Positions 11,351 through 23,100 of a DNA stretch of 64,000 bases are shown here, in pieces (the stretch's first letter is position 1; every line of letters starts with the position of its first letter). The position numbers were made by a program, and so were the translations under genes. The notes under the pieces were generated by a model. That model saw only the letters and a program-made list of their open reading frames with translations, was not told where the DNA came from and made no database searches. The DNA is from Sinonovacula constricta (lineage: Eukaryota > Mollusca > Bivalvia > Cardiida > Solecurtidae), in NCBI GenBank assembly GCA_007844125.1, contig CM017562.1, forward strand, positions 63,657,138 through 63,721,137, read 5' to 3'.

Positions 11351-12290
11351 AGACATTGAAGCCAGCTATCTCCCTTTTTGTCTGCTTAACTAGTTTCCCA
11401 GTAACTTTCTTAACCCATTTAATTCTGGCTTAATTCAGAGTTGTGGGCAATGTTGGATTGCCCATTAGGTTAGACAACATTGGACAGCAAAACAGTATTA
11501 GGTTTCCTGCTTTAAAGACACATGAGCCCCTACCCTCCTACACCCTACACCCCTACCCCCCACCCCTCCGTCACATCCTTCAAAATATTTTGTCTGTTGG
11601 ACTCGGCGAAAGCTCAGATATTGAATCAAAGAAATCCTCTCACAGATACATTGTGTTACAATTTCTTATTTTTATATGCCGTCAACTTGGAATAATTGTG
11701 GTATTAATGTATTCAACTGAAAAGTTCAAGATGTAATAAGTGAATAAATACACTGCAATAAAAAGTTCGAGCCTAAGCAAAAAAGTCAACTGATTTTTGT
11801 TTCAGAAAATGGGGCAGGGATATTTAGTCATTTTTTGGTAAAACAAAACACATTCAAGATTCTGCAATTTTGCAGGCACTTTTTTGTCACAAAAAGAGTC
11901 TAAATGTTTTATTTATTTTGTTCAGTTTTGATGTTGTGGGTGTAATGTAGATGCATTTTTTACCTTTTTATATTCCTTTGATGTGATTGGACAATGTTGT
12001 AGATGCCACATTAGTAGACATTTCATAGTTTGTGTTGTAATTTCATTTATTGGGTTAAGTTGTTTTGATCAAACTTCCTACCAAGACTTGTTCCCTATCT
12101 TCCTGCACGGAAAGCAGACTTTTATGATGGAACTTCTGGTAAACCAGTCCTCTGGGCAGGAGATCCTGACATCATCATTGGCGTGCTGATACCAGTCTGA
12201 TCTTCCAAGCAGATGATATATTACGGTCTTGGTTGGAAATTGTTCTACAATGACTTAACTGCTTACTCGGAATGAATATTTCTTGATTTT
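11351..12290. other. non-coding interval between GPX and annexin genes
   Basis: No supported exon. A pyrimidine-rich run near 11527-11575 and scattered AATAAA words are the only notable features. The short open frames here lack splice sites or homology that I can recognise. Confidence 0.4.
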
Positions 12291-12296
12291 TTTTTG

Positions 12297-12395
12297 TTAT
12301 ACATTAAAATACACTTAATGTTATACATTGATATACACTCAGTGTTATACATTGATATACACTCTGTGTTTATATTGATATACACTCAGTCTTTA
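12297..12395. repeat. short tandem repeat, about 24 bp
   Basis: About four imperfect copies of GTTATACATTGATATACACT plus four bases. Confidence 0.7.
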
Positions 12396-12799
12396 CATTT
12401 GAGTCTTAACTATTGACAATGAAGAGTACATTTGAATTAATAAAGTAACAATATGTTTATGTATGTATGTGGTATATAAATGGCAAAATGTCCACATATA
12501 ACTAGCTTTACTTTCGATATTTAAGTTTAAAAATAATTAGTCATATCTAGTGTTAACTTACCAGAGTAATTTTTTAGAATATTTGTTATTAAAATATGGT
12601 CCCTATAGGATTACTTCACTTCTGAAATGCAAGTGTTTATTCTCAGTGTGTAAATATATTGTTTCATGTTATTACTGATTATATTAAAGATAATTTTAAG
12701 GCGTGTCTTCTTGTGTTTTTCACCTACCTTTTTTAAATTAGCACATGATTCCATTGAGCTAAGCTGAAAGGAGGACAACTGTGTTTACTAAACCCATAC

Positions 12800-13700
12800 A
12801 AGCTAAAAAGGTTATCTCCCATTTTTTCAATGGATACATTTCAAAACTATTTGACTCAAAATGATTCAAACCTCCACAATGGATACAGATATAAAATAAC
12901 GCTTTATAACCTTTTTATTATTTGTGGTAATAAAGCAAATGTTTCACTGCTTAATAAGATGAACAGTTCAATTTTTTTTTTGTTCCATGCAGGAGACGAA
13001 TTTATTAGGAAGGAAGTCCAAAATTTGTGTTAATATCTCCCTCCGACGAACATCGTTCTACGTCAACAATTTGTAAACAATCTAGAGGCTACAATTTCGA
13101 TACCATATTCACGATACCATATTCACGTGGTCAGAATGAATGTTTTCATAAAAGGTAAAAGGAATTCGCAACTGGGTCACGTGGGGTCAAAATGTATGTC
13201 TCTAAGTCAAATCTTGTACAATCTTGTGCACAGCCTAACAGTCAAATCTTTAGCTTTATCTCCATAAAACGTAGCCAGAAAGTTTGTCAGCATTAAAGTT
13301 TGCTTGGTCACACGGGGTCATAATGGCGGTCATTCGATCAGATCTTAGAAAATCCCTATGAACACAATATGGACCTTGTGACCCAATCATAGAACTTGGC
13401 CAGAATTAGTGCATACATCTTTATGAGTTTGAAACTAGGCTGTGCTATGTCAAAAAGGGGCCTCTGGTTCCAATAGTAGAAAACCTGTATATATATCATT
13501 GAAGTCCAATTTTGGTCCAAATTGTGACAAAACTTAATTAGAATGTTGTTTTGGATGAAATTGTCACTTGGTCATGCGGGGTCAATAAGTAGGTTACTAG
13601 GTGTTGTTTCAGATCGATATGATGCCAAAAGTGGTTTGCGACAAGATTTAGAAAGCCAACTGAAGGCCGGTGGCGATGGCTGAGTCATTCGGGGTCATCA
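12800..13700. repeat. degenerate dispersed repeat with GGGGTCA motifs
   Basis: Recurrent GGTCACGTGGGGTCA, GGTCACACGGGGTCATAATG and GGTCATGCGGGGTCAATA phrases, together with ATCTTAGAAAATCCCTATG and GACCTTGTGACCCAATCAT-like text. Similar text recurs at 63290-63500. I associate this style of repeat with bivalve genomes, but the family name is not known to me. Confidence 0.5.
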
Positions 13701-15535
13701 TTGTTTTCTTGTTTCATTTCTAGTTAGAATATACATTGTTTGTACCAATATAAGAATGACAACATTAAACAAAAGATAAAATCAGTACTGTAAAAATAGC
13801 ACATAAAAATTAGAATTTCAAAGTTTAGAAACATTTTTTTATGGTTAAACTTCAGTAATTGTCTTGATGTTGTGTATCTGCAGTTGTAAAGTTTATCAGT
13901 TAGGTCCGCAACTTTTAAACTTTGGAGACGAAACACCAAATTCAGCATGGAAGAAAGTGGGGCAAGGCTTTAGCATCTTACAGTTCTGTGTTGTTGGTTG
14001 ATTGTTTCGAAATTCTTTAAAAACCATTGTGTGCAAACAATAAACATATTCCTTGGGTGATACTTGTGTATACATACATTTTAAAAATAAATGAAGAATT
14101 TAGATTTACGTTGCCTTAGCATAACCTGCTTTTTAGGATGCATGTATGTTTTGTCAGTGAAATAACAGTGCGCTCCTTGCTATATCACAGCAAGCATCAA
14201 TAATATTAAAGTCCAGACTGTCACCACACGTACATATTTACTAGATTCTAGTGACATCCGGAACACTTAAGCCATCCGAGTCAATTCTATCCACACTTGT
14301 GTGTTCTTTAACCTGTACTCGTATTATGAAGAAAGTATCATTATAAAATAAAAGTGTTATAAGTTTTACCCGGTAGCCAATATGGCTTTCTTTAAAATTC
14401 CACAAGTAGAGATGTGTTTAATATTCGATGTATGATCGATACTCCTTTCAGAAACTTTATCTATTGACATCTTATTGATTTGTATGGGTGCCTGCATGGT
14501 GTGACAGCCAATACTGGCTGGGCTACCGTTCACACACGATGGGTCTGTCGCTATACGGGCGATAAACATTCTCGCTTCATACACAAACTGGCATACATAT
14601 CGTATTTGTTAAAATTGAAACGACGGCAAATGGTTTCAATACATACCTTGTTTAAATGTTCAGAACGGATTTGATCAACTTTATATTCATTGGCACATAA
14701 AAATCATCGATTTCAGTTTACAAAGGTTTCAGTTTACTAACGGTTGGGTACAAAATATGGCTTTACGATATTTTGAGGTATGACTTTATTGTTTTTACGG
14801 TTGAACATTAAAGCTCCTATATCTTTTTGCTTACGTTATTTTTCTCAGAACTTTTGTAAGTTTGTTCCTTTACTTACGTTAGTCTGTCTCCCTGCTTAAG
14901 TTAATTAACATTATTTCAAATGAGTCAATATAAAAAAAAAATCATAAAATTATAAAATCGTTAAGCACTGCGGAATCATACAAGATTTTAAATCACCTCG
15001 GTCGAATTCCGAAATGTCCCGATTAGTTATTCTAGAAAAAGAAGGTGATCATAATAGCACACATTAAGAATTCACCTCGGGTCGGATAAACACCGACGAC
15101 ACCGTTTACTTTTGGTGTGTTTATCGGAAATGGAAAGCGAAATTAAGGTTTTAGTTATACACATGTTTTGGTTAGTGAGAAGAATGAACGTTATTATTTT
15201 TATTTTTTTTTACTTTAAACATAAGCACTGCAAGATCATATAGGCTAACACACAGTACTTGGCGACAGAAAAAGGTCCATTCCGCAGTCATATATGACTT
15301 CAACTTTGTTGGTCTGGACGTCGCCTTTGTGATAATAATTAGTCACTGCGATGAATTTCTAAAACAAAACAGAAAACTCTGGAGACAGCTCCGTTTATAA
15401 TGTACATCCTTTTTGTTTTATGTTGTATAACAAACCTCTTTCCTATATAGACATTTGTGTATAACTAATAGTGACCAGACTTTGACAATTTGACCAATTA
15501 CACATATTATTGGTCCCCAAATACTGGTTTACGTT
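13701..15535. other. region upstream of the annexin core exons
   Basis: No recognised gene body. A possible small annexin first exon (14382-14405) with a TATAAAATA at 14342-14350 lies here and is described separately. A copy of the GATAATAATTRGTCACTGCRATG dispersed repeat is at about 15298-15372. Confidence 0.35.
14382..14405 (+). CDS. possible annexin first coding exon
   Basis: The sequence reads MAFFKIPQ and stops at a GTAGAG donor in phase 0. The first recognised annexin exon begins at a codon boundary with GTVRGQ, so the join would give an N-terminus of the PQGTV type often seen in invertebrate annexins. A TATAAAATA lies 40 bp upstream. GTAGRR donors are used elsewhere in this window (ITPA exon 1, GABPB). 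The exon is tiny and the intron would be 2.65 kb, so chance is a real alternative. Confidence 0.3.
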
Positions 15536-15539
15536 GTTT

Positions 15540-15560
15540 GTCTGTTTGTTTGTTTGTTTG

Positions 15561-15618
<58 letters not shown>
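15540..15618. repeat. (GTTT)n (TTA)n microsatellite
   Basis: A TGTT/GTTT run passes directly into about 18 TTA triplets. Confidence 0.97.
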
Positions 15619-15619
<1 letters not shown>

Positions 15620-15964
15620 AAGTGTTAAGTATACAAATAATTCAGAGGTTCTTTTAAAAAAATAGACACTATGTCGATAAACATCATAATTGTGACAACA
15701 ACATTCACTATTCCACTATATATGTACAGCATGAGTTGAGTAAGGGATTCAATGAGATCTATGAGATAAAATGCTAGGTATATATCATTATTGTTCCAGT
15801 GCTAAAAGGTTTCCCTTTTCGTTTGCCTCACGCAAAACGACTTAAAAGTCGTGAACTGTTTTATAAAATGGCATCAAGTTTAATTTAAACTTATGCGGAC
15901 AAGGAGCAGAAACCATTGTTAAATATTTGTAACAAAGAACAAAATAACTTGAGATCAACTGTTT

Positions 15965-16965
15965 AATGCTCTATCACTACTGGGAAATGAGATAACGTGC
16001 TTAATGCTCTATTATCACTTATGCTCTATCATCACTTGGAAATGAGATAGCGTGTTTAATGCTCTATCGACACTGGGAAATGAGATAACGAGTTTAATGC
16101 TCTATCTACACTGGGAAATATGATTACGTGCTTAATGCTGTATCACTTCTGGGAAAAGCGTGCTTAATGCTCTATCACTTCTGGGAAAAGCGTGCTTAAT
16201 GCTCTATCACCACTTGGAAATAAGATAACGTGCTTAATGCTCTATCGACACTGGGAAATAAGGTAACGTGATTGGTGCTCTATCACTACTGGGGATTGAG
16301 ATAAACGTGATTAATGATCTATCACTACTGGGAATAGATTAATTAATAATCTATCATCACTGGGAAATGAGATAACGTGTTGAATGCTTTATCACTATTG
16401 GGAAATGAAATAAACATGTGTAATGATCCATCACCACTGGGAAATTTGATAAACGTGCTCTATTAGGAAATGAAATTAACGTGTTTAATGCTATATTGGG
16501 AAATGAAATTAACGTGTTTAATGCTCTATTACTATTGGGAAATGAAATTAACGTGTTGAATGCTATATCACAATTGGGGAATGAAATTAACGCGTTTAAT
16601 GCTCTATTACTAATGGTAAATGAAATTAACATGTTTAATGATATATTGGGAAATGAAATTAACGTGTTTAATGCTCTATTACTATTGGGAAATGAAATTA
16701 ACGTGTTTAATGCTATATTGGGAAATGAAATTAACGTGTTTAATGCTCTATTACTATTGGGAAATGAAATTAACGTGTTTAATGCTCTATCACTATTGGG
16801 AAATGAAATTAACGTGTTAAATGCTCTATTACTATTGGGAAATGAAATTAACGTGTTTAATGCTCTATCACTATTGGGAAATGAAATTTACGTGTTTAAT
16901 GCTATATCACTATTGGGAAATGAAATTAACGTGTTTAATACTCTATCACAACTGGGAAATGCGCA
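15965..16965. repeat. 33-39-bp minisatellite upstream of annexin exons
   Basis: Units contain TGGGAAATGAAATTAACGTG and TTTAATGCTCTATTACTAT. Full units are 39 bp; shorter ones lack part of the ATTACTAT end. The left half (15965-16450) is diverged and the right half (16460-16960) nearly uniform. The open frames of up to 171 codons inside it come from unit lengths divisible by three. Confidence 0.92.
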
Positions 16966-17055
16966 ATACTTGGCACGCTTATCGTTTCGATACTGAGTCA
17001 AAAGTGTCGTGGCAGGATAACCACTTTACATGGCGTGTGTTTTACGTGACTTCAG

Positions 17056-17134
17056 GGAACTGTCCGTGGTCAAGGAGACAAACTAGACGTGGAGGCCGCG
17101 GTCAAGAAACTACACAAAGCCATGAAGGGTTTAG
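17056..17134 (+). CDS. annexin exon, start of repeat 1
   Basis: Acceptor GACTTCAG ends at 17055 and donor GTGCGT starts at 17135. It encodes GTVRGQGDKLDVEAA then KKLHKAMKGL and the first base of the Gly of GTDE. Confidence 0.9.
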
Positions 17135-20100
17135 GTGCGTCAACATGCAGATCTTGTCATCTTATATTATCTTCGTGAAGTCCGAATTAGAATTTTCAAC
17201 TTAGCCTTAGCCCATATAAAATTCCAATCTAGTCTATATCCAAATTAAAAATCCGTTTTGGCATTGGTCAAAATTAGAGAAAATTTGGACAAGTACCAAT
17301 TAGAATTCTTCTCTGCCCTACTCTTCATTAGATTTTTATTTTGACATAGTCTCATTTATCAGTTCCTTCTGGCCTTGTCCCAGTAGTAGTGAGTATTCCG
17401 CTCTGGGCTAGGGCTAGTCCCAATTAGTATTCCGCTCTGGTCTAGTCCCAATTAGTATTCCGCTCTGGGCTAGTCCCAATTAGTATTCCGCTCTGGGCTA
17501 GTCCCAATTAGTATTCCGCTCTGGGCTAGTCCCAATGAGAGACATTAATGAATAGTCTCCCCTGAATAATGTCTAAATGCGAGTAGGTCCTTTCATTTGT
17601 TTTACTCGGTTTTTATGATTGTGCTCTTTGGAGTGTATGTTGACTTTTCTGCCTTTCTTATGATACCCAGGTTAACCATCATCAATAAACATGTCCATTT
17701 TCTTTTTTCAATAACATATCTCTATAAGTATTTAAATAAGTTTTAAGCTTATATTTACGCAAAAGTAAGAAATTCATTGTTTGTTATTGCAATATCTACA
17801 AAAGAACAGGCGATAAAGTCCAAGAATTTCAACTACAAGGACCTACCTACTGTTTGGAATACCTCGGATATTACCTAACAAGGGAGACAATTTCCATTTC
17901 ACCAATGTACCCCATTGTATTCTGCTTTGGGCAAGTCCCAATTGTATTCCGCTTTGGGCAATTCCTAATGGTATTCCGCTCTGGGCAAGACCGACTTGTA
18001 TTCTGCTCTGGGCAAGATCGACTTGTATTTCGCTCTTGGCTAGTTCCAATTGTATTCTGCTCTGGGAAAGTCCGAATTGTCTTCCGCTCTGGGCAAGTCC
18101 TAATTGTATTCCGCTCTGGGGAAGTCCTAACTGTATTCCGCTTTGGGCTAGTCCTAATTGTATTCCGCTCTGGGCAAGTCCCAACTGTATTCCGCTCTGG
18201 GCTAGTCCCAACTGTATTCCGCTCTGGGCTAGTCCTAACTGTATTCCGCTCTGGGCAAGTCCTAATTGTATTCCGCTCTGGGCAAGTCCTAATTGTATTC
18301 CGCTCTGGGCAAGTCCTAACTGTATTCCGCTCTGGACAAGTCCTAATTGTATTCCGCTCTGGACAAGTCCTAATTGTATTCCGCTCTGGGCAAGTCCTAA
18401 CTGTATTCCGCTCTGGGCTAGTCCTAATTGTATTCCGCTCTGGGCAAGTCCCAACTGTATTCCGCTCTGGGCTAGTCCCAACTGTATTCCGCTCTGGGCT
18501 AGTCCTAATTGTATTCCGCTCTGGGCTAGTCCCAACTGTATTCCGCTCTGGGCTAGTCCCAACTGTATTCCGCTCTGGGCTAGTCCTAATTGTATTCCGC
18601 TCTGGGCAAGTCCTAATTGTATTCCGCTCTGGGCAAGTCCTAATTGTATTCCGCTCTGGACAAGTCCTAGTTGTATTCCGCTCTGGGCAAGTCCTAATTG
18701 TATTCCGCTCTGGGCAAGTCCTAACTGTATTCCGCTCTGGGCTAGTCCTAATTGTATTCCGCTCTGGGCAAGTCCCAACTGTATTCCGCTCTGGGCTAGT
18801 CCCAACTGTATTCCGCTATGGGCAAGTCCGAATTGTATTCCGCTCTGAGCTAGTACCAATTGTATTCCGCTCTGGGCAAGTCCGAATTGTATTCCGCTCT
18901 GGGCAAGTCCGAATTGTATTAAGCTCTGGGCAAGTCCGAATTGTATTCCGCGCTGGACAAGTCCAAATTGAATTAAGCTCTGGGCAAGTCCCAATTGTAT
19001 TCCGCTCTGGGCAAGTCCGAATTGTATTCCGCGCTGGACAAGTCCAAATTGTATTCAGCTCTGGGCTAGTCCCAATTGTATTCCGCTCTGGGCAAGTCCC
19101 AATTGTATTCCGCGCTGGACAAGTCCGAATTGTATTCCGCTCTGGGCTAGTCCTAATTGTATTCAGCTCTGGGCAAGTCCGAATTGTATTCCGCGCTGGA
19201 CAAGTCCGAATTGTATTCCGCTCTGGGCAAGTCCCAATTGAATTAAGCTCTGGGCAAGTCCCAATTGTATTCCGCTCTGGGCTAGTCCCAATTGTATTCC
19301 GCTTTGGGCTAGTACCAATTGTATTCCGCTCTGGGCAGGTCCAAATTGTATTCCGCTCTGGGGCTAGTTCCAATGGTTTTCGCTCTGGGCAAGTCCGAAT
19401 TGTATTCCGCTCTGGGCTAGTCTCAACTGTATTCCACTCTGGGCAAGTCCGAATGGTATTCCGCTCTGGGCTAGTACCAATTGTATACCGCTCTGGGCAA
19501 GTCCGAATTGTATTCCGCTCTAGGCTAGTCCCAATTAATTTCCGCTCTGGACATGTCCGAATTGTATTCCGCTCTGGGCCAGTCCAAATTGTATTCCGCT
19601 GTGCTCTTGACAAGTCCTAATTGTATTCCGCTCTGGGCAAGTCCTAATTGTATTCCGCTCTGGGCAAATCCTAATTGTATTCCGCTCTGGGCAAATCCTA
19701 ATTGTATTCCGCTCTAGGCAAGTTCTATTTGTATTCCGCTCTGGGCAGGTCCTAATTGTATTCCGCTCTGGGCAAATCCTAATTGTATTCCGCTCTGGGC
19801 AAATCCTAATTGTATTCCGCTCTAGGCAAGTTCTATTTGTATTCCGCTCTGGGCAAATCCTAATTGTATTCCGCTCTGGGCAAGTCCCAATTGTATTTCT
19901 TCTCTGGGCAAGTCCTAATTGTATTCCGCTCCGGGTTAGTCCGAATTGTATTCCGCTCTGGGCTAGTCTGAATTGTATTCCGCTCTGTGCTAGTCCTAAT
20001 TAGAATTCCGCTCGGGGCTAGTCCTAATCGTATTCCGCTCTGGGTCAGTACCAACGGTATTCCGCTCTGGGCAAGTCCGAATTTTATTCCGCTTTGAGCT

Positions 20101-23100
20101 AGTCCCAATTAGTATTCCGCTCTGGGCCAATCCTAATTGCATTCCGCTCTGGTCTAGTCCCAATTGTTTTCCGCTCTGGGCTAGTCCCAGTTATAATTTC
20201 ATTCTGGTCTGGACGTGATGAAAGATTTCTCTGGCCTTGCCTCATTTAAAATTACATTGTATATTCTGGCCTCGTCCCAATAAGAATTCTTACCTATTTT
20301 AGATTAATTTTGAATCAGTCTACATTCAAATCGTACGTAAAGCACACACATTCATAACTATGCTTATTTTCACGTGACAAGTGTAGTTAACAATTGTTGT
20401 GTTTCTAATATGTTTAAAAGAAAACAGAAAAGTCTTCAATACGTTTGCACAAGACAAACATACATGTTTCGGTGTGACTTTTAGGCACTGATGAGAAGGC
20501 AATTGTCGAAGTTCTGTCGACCCACACCAACCACGAACTGCAGCAGGTGAAGGACCACTATAAAACCTCCTTTGGCAAGGTAATGTCCGACGTTCATGGC
20601 ATAAGTAACTTTACTTCGATGTGCTTGATTCTGAGTTTCCTATTATTTGACAGGTCACACTGTATTGTATCTTACCACATTCGAGCTCAATATTGAAACC
20701 ATCGTACTTGCACCACAGTGTGCTTGTCTACATTAATTAACAAACTATTAACGCCCGTATAGGACATTGATGTTTTTAATCATATTAATTCTTGAACCAA
20801 TAAAACCTGTTTAAAACATTTGACGTTGTTTTGACGTGGAAAGAACTGAAGAGGTAATCCCACCACTAGATATTCTATCGGTGACATGAATCTTTTCTGG
20901 GTAACATGCATTATTGCTGGGTCTCACACGTATCGTTGCTGGGTTATCTGCACCACTGCTGCCGTTAAAGCGTAATCTGATTTTTTGTAAATCAATATTT
21001 GTATTTACATGCGTGCACACGCAGAATTTGAGTTGTCTGGTTTTGTTTGGTATGTTGTTTTGAAATTGATTACCTGTCTACACTTAACTCACTGACAATA
21101 TGCGACTTCGCTAGATGCTGCCGGAGGACATCGACAGTGAGTTGAGCGGACATTTCGGCAAGTTGTGTTTGTACCTGCTCCTGCCACGACCGCACTTCTA
21201 CGCATACTGCCTCCACAGAGCTATTGACGTACGACACCACTATAACAACTTTTAAGACTGTCGTGTGTTTTCGATTTTTGTTAAAATGTCTTGTTTGTTT
21301 TGTTTTTGTTTTGTTTGTTTTTGTTGTTGTGTTTTTTTAAATAAGATATTAATGACTAGAAGAGTATCAGATATTGCTCTCTTCATTATAAAACGTAGAT
21401 ATGGAATGTCTGGAAAGTATTTAGCGTGAGAAGGACCGTGATTTGACTCATCCCATTATTAATAATACTGCCTTCCACTAAGCATTCAAATAAGCGTCGT
21501 AACCAGCATTTCATGCTATGTGAATATGTGATCAAGCCTAGTTTAACAATGCATTACCCAAGCCTCAGTAACTCTGACCTATGCATGGCTTGTAGGGAGC
21601 CGGCACGGATGAGCGTCCACTTATAGAGATTCTATGCAGCAGGAACAACTACGAAATCAAGGCCATCAAGGAGGCATACAAAGAACGTACGTCCACGTGA
21701 CATTAACAGTGTATGTAGCTGCATATGTAGTTTATCCAAACTGACCGCAGTGCTACCCTGGAACCTCTGGTATACAGTCATTGGATACATCTTACAGCAA
21801 CAAAACCCACATGCATATTTGAACGAACTTGAACTCGCACTGTGAATAAACATGTACTGCTATGCATTTTCCTTTAGTAAGCGTTATTAAACCTTCTGGT
21901 CTGCCATTTCTTGATTTTAAAGAGAAAACTTTCCAGGAATGATACAATTTATCGCAGACACAGTATGATTGCTTTGGTATTCTATGACACATTATATAGT
22001 CATCCTGGGCCAAGTCTTATCATTTGCTGGCCCTGAAGAAGTTTACTTTTAACTCACTCCAATACCGATGCAATCCGTTGTTTCCAAACTGCGCCTGCGT
22101 CACAAATCATTTTGCGCACAGAAGTGAACTGTAATTGTGATGACTTGTCAGTTTGTATCGTCAGATAATTGCCATTTCTCTGGTTTTGACCAGGTTTTCA
22201 CGCGGATCTCGAGAAGGACGTTTCGGGCGACACTTCCGGTCATTTCCGGCGCCTGATGGTCAGTCTGCTACAGGGCAACCGCATCGAGGATCCAACAGTA
22301 GATGAACAACTGGTCACAAAAGACGTACAGGATCTTTTCGAGGTTATTGTTTGCGCATTTATAAACACCATTTTGTGGAAACTTTGTATGTTTCTGACTA
22401 TCACCCCATAGCACATAATTTTAGTGACTTTAGATAAAATGTTTGCATATTTTTGTATTTTCTGTTTTGTTTGCTTGAAGACATACTCCCGTGAAACAAT
22501 GTAAACGGTACAATTCAATAAGTATATGCCACAGAAGACTATCAAAATAATAGCAGTTGGCCATTCTTGCGCCCGACATGAATCCAAATGAACTGATAAG
22601 CTTCGGTTGATAATCCTTAAAATAATATATTGATCTAAAATATAATATGGTTATGTTGGAATATGTATAACATGATCGCTATGTATAAGAAAAACGCATA
22701 AACATACATACATACATACATATACTTTATTGGCATAATGCATATACAAACAATACATAAAGCCAAATATTAAAACATATAAACAGTTGTGATCAGTAGT
22801 GCAATTACACGTTTGTTTTTCGGGAAGAACAATATTATTGTTTATTACGGATTTTGAAAGCTTATATAATATATTTTCCAATATTTCTAATAGTGTTTCT
22901 ATTTTGTGAAGACATGAGGCTGATATATTTCTGTTTTGTCGGAAAATTGCAAAAATATGATTTAAAAAGCTGTTGTCTTATTTCTCGATATTTGGGACTT
23001 AATAATTAAAAGAAAATGATAACAATCCTCAACAATATTCATGTTACATTGTGTGCATATTCGCATGTCTCTTCTTGTGTTTGTATATCTACCTGTTTCG

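Noticed and set aside
16481..16996. 171-codon frame with LLLGNEINVFNA repeats
   Set aside because: Translation of the 33-39-bp array.
17854..19620. 588-codon plus-strand open frame, with 383-, 270- and 265-codon frames overlapping
   Set aside because: All are translations of the 27-bp tandem repeat in an annexin intron; the unit is 9 codons, so stops are avoided in several frames at once.
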